From positions 1 through 33,720 of the forward strand of contig WHUX01000388.1 in NCBI GenBank assembly GCA_015179025.1: a stretch of 33,720 bases of DNA. Reading direction: 5' to 3'. Of this stretch, positions 31,881 to 33,720 are shown piece by piece (the first letter of the stretch is position 1; every line of letters starts with the position of its first letter). A program made the translations under genes and the position numbers. Source of the DNA: Terfezia claveryi (lineage: Eukaryota; Ascomycota; Pezizomycetes; Pezizales; Pezizaceae). The notes under the pieces were generated by a model that was not told the origin of the DNA, made no database searches, and worked only from the letters and a program-made list of their open reading frames with translations.

Positions 31881-32124
31881 TAGAGCGAAGCGTAACGGAC
31901 TGAGACAAGAACTTCTCTCAAAGGGGCGGGGTGTGCGTATATCGTTGGGAAATGCTAAAGGCTACGTAGCTCGATATCTAATGTAACTTCACTGCAACAG
32001 CAGTTTGGACGATGGCCATCCGCGTTGTATGATAAAGTAATATAGTACTGACCTCTTCAAACCCTTGAAACACATTTTCTAGGCGTGTGTGCGTGTCTCG
32101 AACATACACAACAAACCCGCAGCC
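31881..32124. promoter_or_regulatory. Upstream region of the glucosidase gene
   Basis: Short spacer between family copy D (minus) and GH63 (plus); no separate gene. The two lie head to head. Confidence 0.5.
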
Positions 32125-33720
32125 ATGGGTCTCGGGCTTCGCTCGCTGATTATCGGGTTCCTGCTTGCGACTGCTTCGCCGAGGGAGGGGGTATATGCAC
32201 TGGAAGAGCCATCATCATCGAAATCATCATCATCGGTATCAATTGACACCCCGTACCACAAACCAATCGCCTCCAAATACACTGACCCTCCACCGGCGAC
32301 CTCTCCACCGGCGACCCCTCCATCCTCATCGCCCAAACCCAGCGCCTCAACAACCAAACCCTCCTATGGGGACCCTACCGCCCACAGGTCTACTTTGGGA
32401 TCAAGCCGCGTCTCCCAGACAGCTTTATCGGAGGGCTAATGTGGGCCGGCGTCAACGACTACCAGGGGCTACAAAAGAACTTTCGGCACACGTGTGAGCA
32501 GGGGGACGAGGTGGATGGGTATGGGTGGGTGCAGTATGATGTACGGAGTGGAGGGACGCAGAAGGTGGCGGATAAGGGGAATGGGGTGGATTTGGTGTTC
32601 GAGTTAAGGAAGGTGGAGGGGGGTCAGTATGGGGGCCACTGGGGGGTGAGGGTTAAGGGGACGCCGAGAAGAGATGGTATGTGTGTGTGCGTGTTGTTTT
32701 TGTCTTGTTTTTGGCACCTTGGGGAGGAATTGGATTACAGCGGGGCTGATGGATGGTGGTAAATTGTGAATATATTTAGCTCCGAAGGATGTCACGACTG
32801 CGCTGTGGTTCTATGCGGGGTTGGAGGGGGAGGGTGATATCAATCTAGTTAACGAGGAGAACTATCTTGTAACCCCCCAATCCCTACAACGCAACAAAAC
32901 AGTCCTGATTTTGAAACTGCGCATAGGGTCTCGAGGGCGATGTAACACTGGCAGGCCAGGCCCCCGGCCTGGGGAAATTTAAGCTCACAATCACAGAAGG
33001 CCCAGAGACAAACCAACATCCGCTACAGGAACATCAAGCATCTCTGTCCAAGCCGCTCGATCGGACCCTGTACAAGGCGTTTGTGATGCCTTTTGAGCAT
33101 ATCTGGAAGACAAAAGGTGCGCCCCCGCACGCCATATCGGGGGTGGTATTGTGTGTAGTTACTGATATGGGGAGCAGATATTCTGTTTATGCATATCCAG
33201 GAGAACTTGAATAGGCTCATGAAGGAGTTTGGCAAGGAGAATCACCCACCGGCCTGGGACTCGTTTACGCTGGGGAATGTGTTTGAGGAGGGTAATTTGC
33301 ACATGGTGCAGAAGACGTTTGTTGGGGCATTTGAGGTACTGGATGCTACACACAATCCGCGATTCAATAATGGAAAATTCTGACGAGAATGTTTCTAAGT
33401 TTGACATTTTGTACACCTCTGAATCGGCAGAAACCATAATGACATGTCAGTTACCCTCAACCCCAACCCCCTACTCATCCCGCCTACATAACTAATCGTA
33501 TCACAGCCGACCTCCTCACCAAAAAAATCTCCGAATTCAAAGAGACCTTCCCTGAGCGCTTCTCCGCCGCTTTCAAACTGCAGCCCCTTCAACACACACG
33601 AATACACCGAATTCGCACAAACTATGTTCTCGAACCTCATCGGCGGGATCGGGTACTTCCACGGCACGACCCTCGTCGACCGCTCCAACGCAGACGAATA
33701 CGCCGAAGAAGATGAGGAGT
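32125..33720 (+). CDS. CWH41: Mannosyl-oligosaccharide glucosidase I (GH63), 5' part
   Basis: Removes the outermost glucose from N-glycans in the ER; the gene runs off the right edge. Exons: 32125-32676, 32780-33116, 33178-33335, 33400-33445, 33507->33720. Starts MGLGLRSLIIGFLLATASPR, a signal peptide or anchor. Then QTQRLNNQTLLWGPYRPQVY, FGIKPRLPDSFIGGLMWAGV, FRHTCEQGDEVDGYGW, GGHWGVRVKGTPRRD, DILFMHIQENLNRLM, FDILYTSESAETIM and FAQTMFSNLIGGIGYFHG match the family's N-terminal domain. The catalytic domain lies beyond the window. Missing bases near 32285, 32925 and 33585 are needed to keep frame. The first intron begins gtatgtgtgtgtg. Confidence 0.92.

Noticed and set aside
1..33720. tRNA or rRNA genes
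   Set aside because: GTTCGA-like strings (for example near 25000 and 27018) lack a matching A box and cloverleaf arms. None supported by eye.

Overview
The window reads as nuclear DNA of a filamentous ascomycete. Genes carry many short GT-AG introns (seven in actin). Recognisable genes include an AzgA-type purine permease, a Sep1/Hcm1-type forkhead factor, a fused PabA-PabB aminodeoxychorismate synthase, ERG3 and a GH63 ER glucosidase. Large repeat-rich gaps and a multicopy family of small nuclease-fold-like genes make a truffle/morel relative (Pezizomycetes) my best guess. That placement is inference, not proof.

Layout, left to right. 1-1569: 3' part of the purine permease. 1981-3394: a DNA element with about 175-bp terminal inverted repeats. 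4351-10252: an accessory island. It starts with a block almost without C on the + strand except in CpG, followed by about 1.55-1.6 kb repeat units. Each unit end carries a conserved hairpin module. Two units contain paralogous genes with a candidate PD-(D/E)XK core, one broken (6047-6813) and one intact (8979-9737). An intact Tc1/mariner element (7346-8723) sits inside the array. 11316-13358: forkhead gene. 14705-15496 (-): BUD31. 15809-16597 (-): FES1. 17994-19637: actin. 19638-21645: repeat-rich spacer. 21646-22372: small secreted cysteine-containing protein. 23231-24453 (-): ERG3. 25613-27218 (-): RBR ubiquitin ligase of the Itt1/RNF14 type. 28391-30824: aminodeoxychorismate synthase. About 31275-31880 (-): a fourth broken member of the nuclease-like family. 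32125 to the right edge: GH63 glucosidase I.

The housekeeping genes are functionally unrelated (purine uptake, cell cycle, splicing, Hsp70 exchange, cytoskeleton, ergosterol, ubiquitin, folate, N-glycan trimming). They are not an operon or a metabolic cluster.

A technical pattern runs through the window. Seven conserved genes, actin included, each need one or more single missing bases restored to read through; I count about 26. The protein sequence around each gap is otherwise conserved, and no extra-base case was clear. This looks like uncorrected sequencing or assembly deletions rather than pseudogenes, so reading frames here should be treated with care. The most interesting biology is the island: a multicopy, nuclear-targeted, nuclease-like family in tandem units with a covarying hairpin, next to a strand-asymmetric, CpG-sparing C-depleted block.
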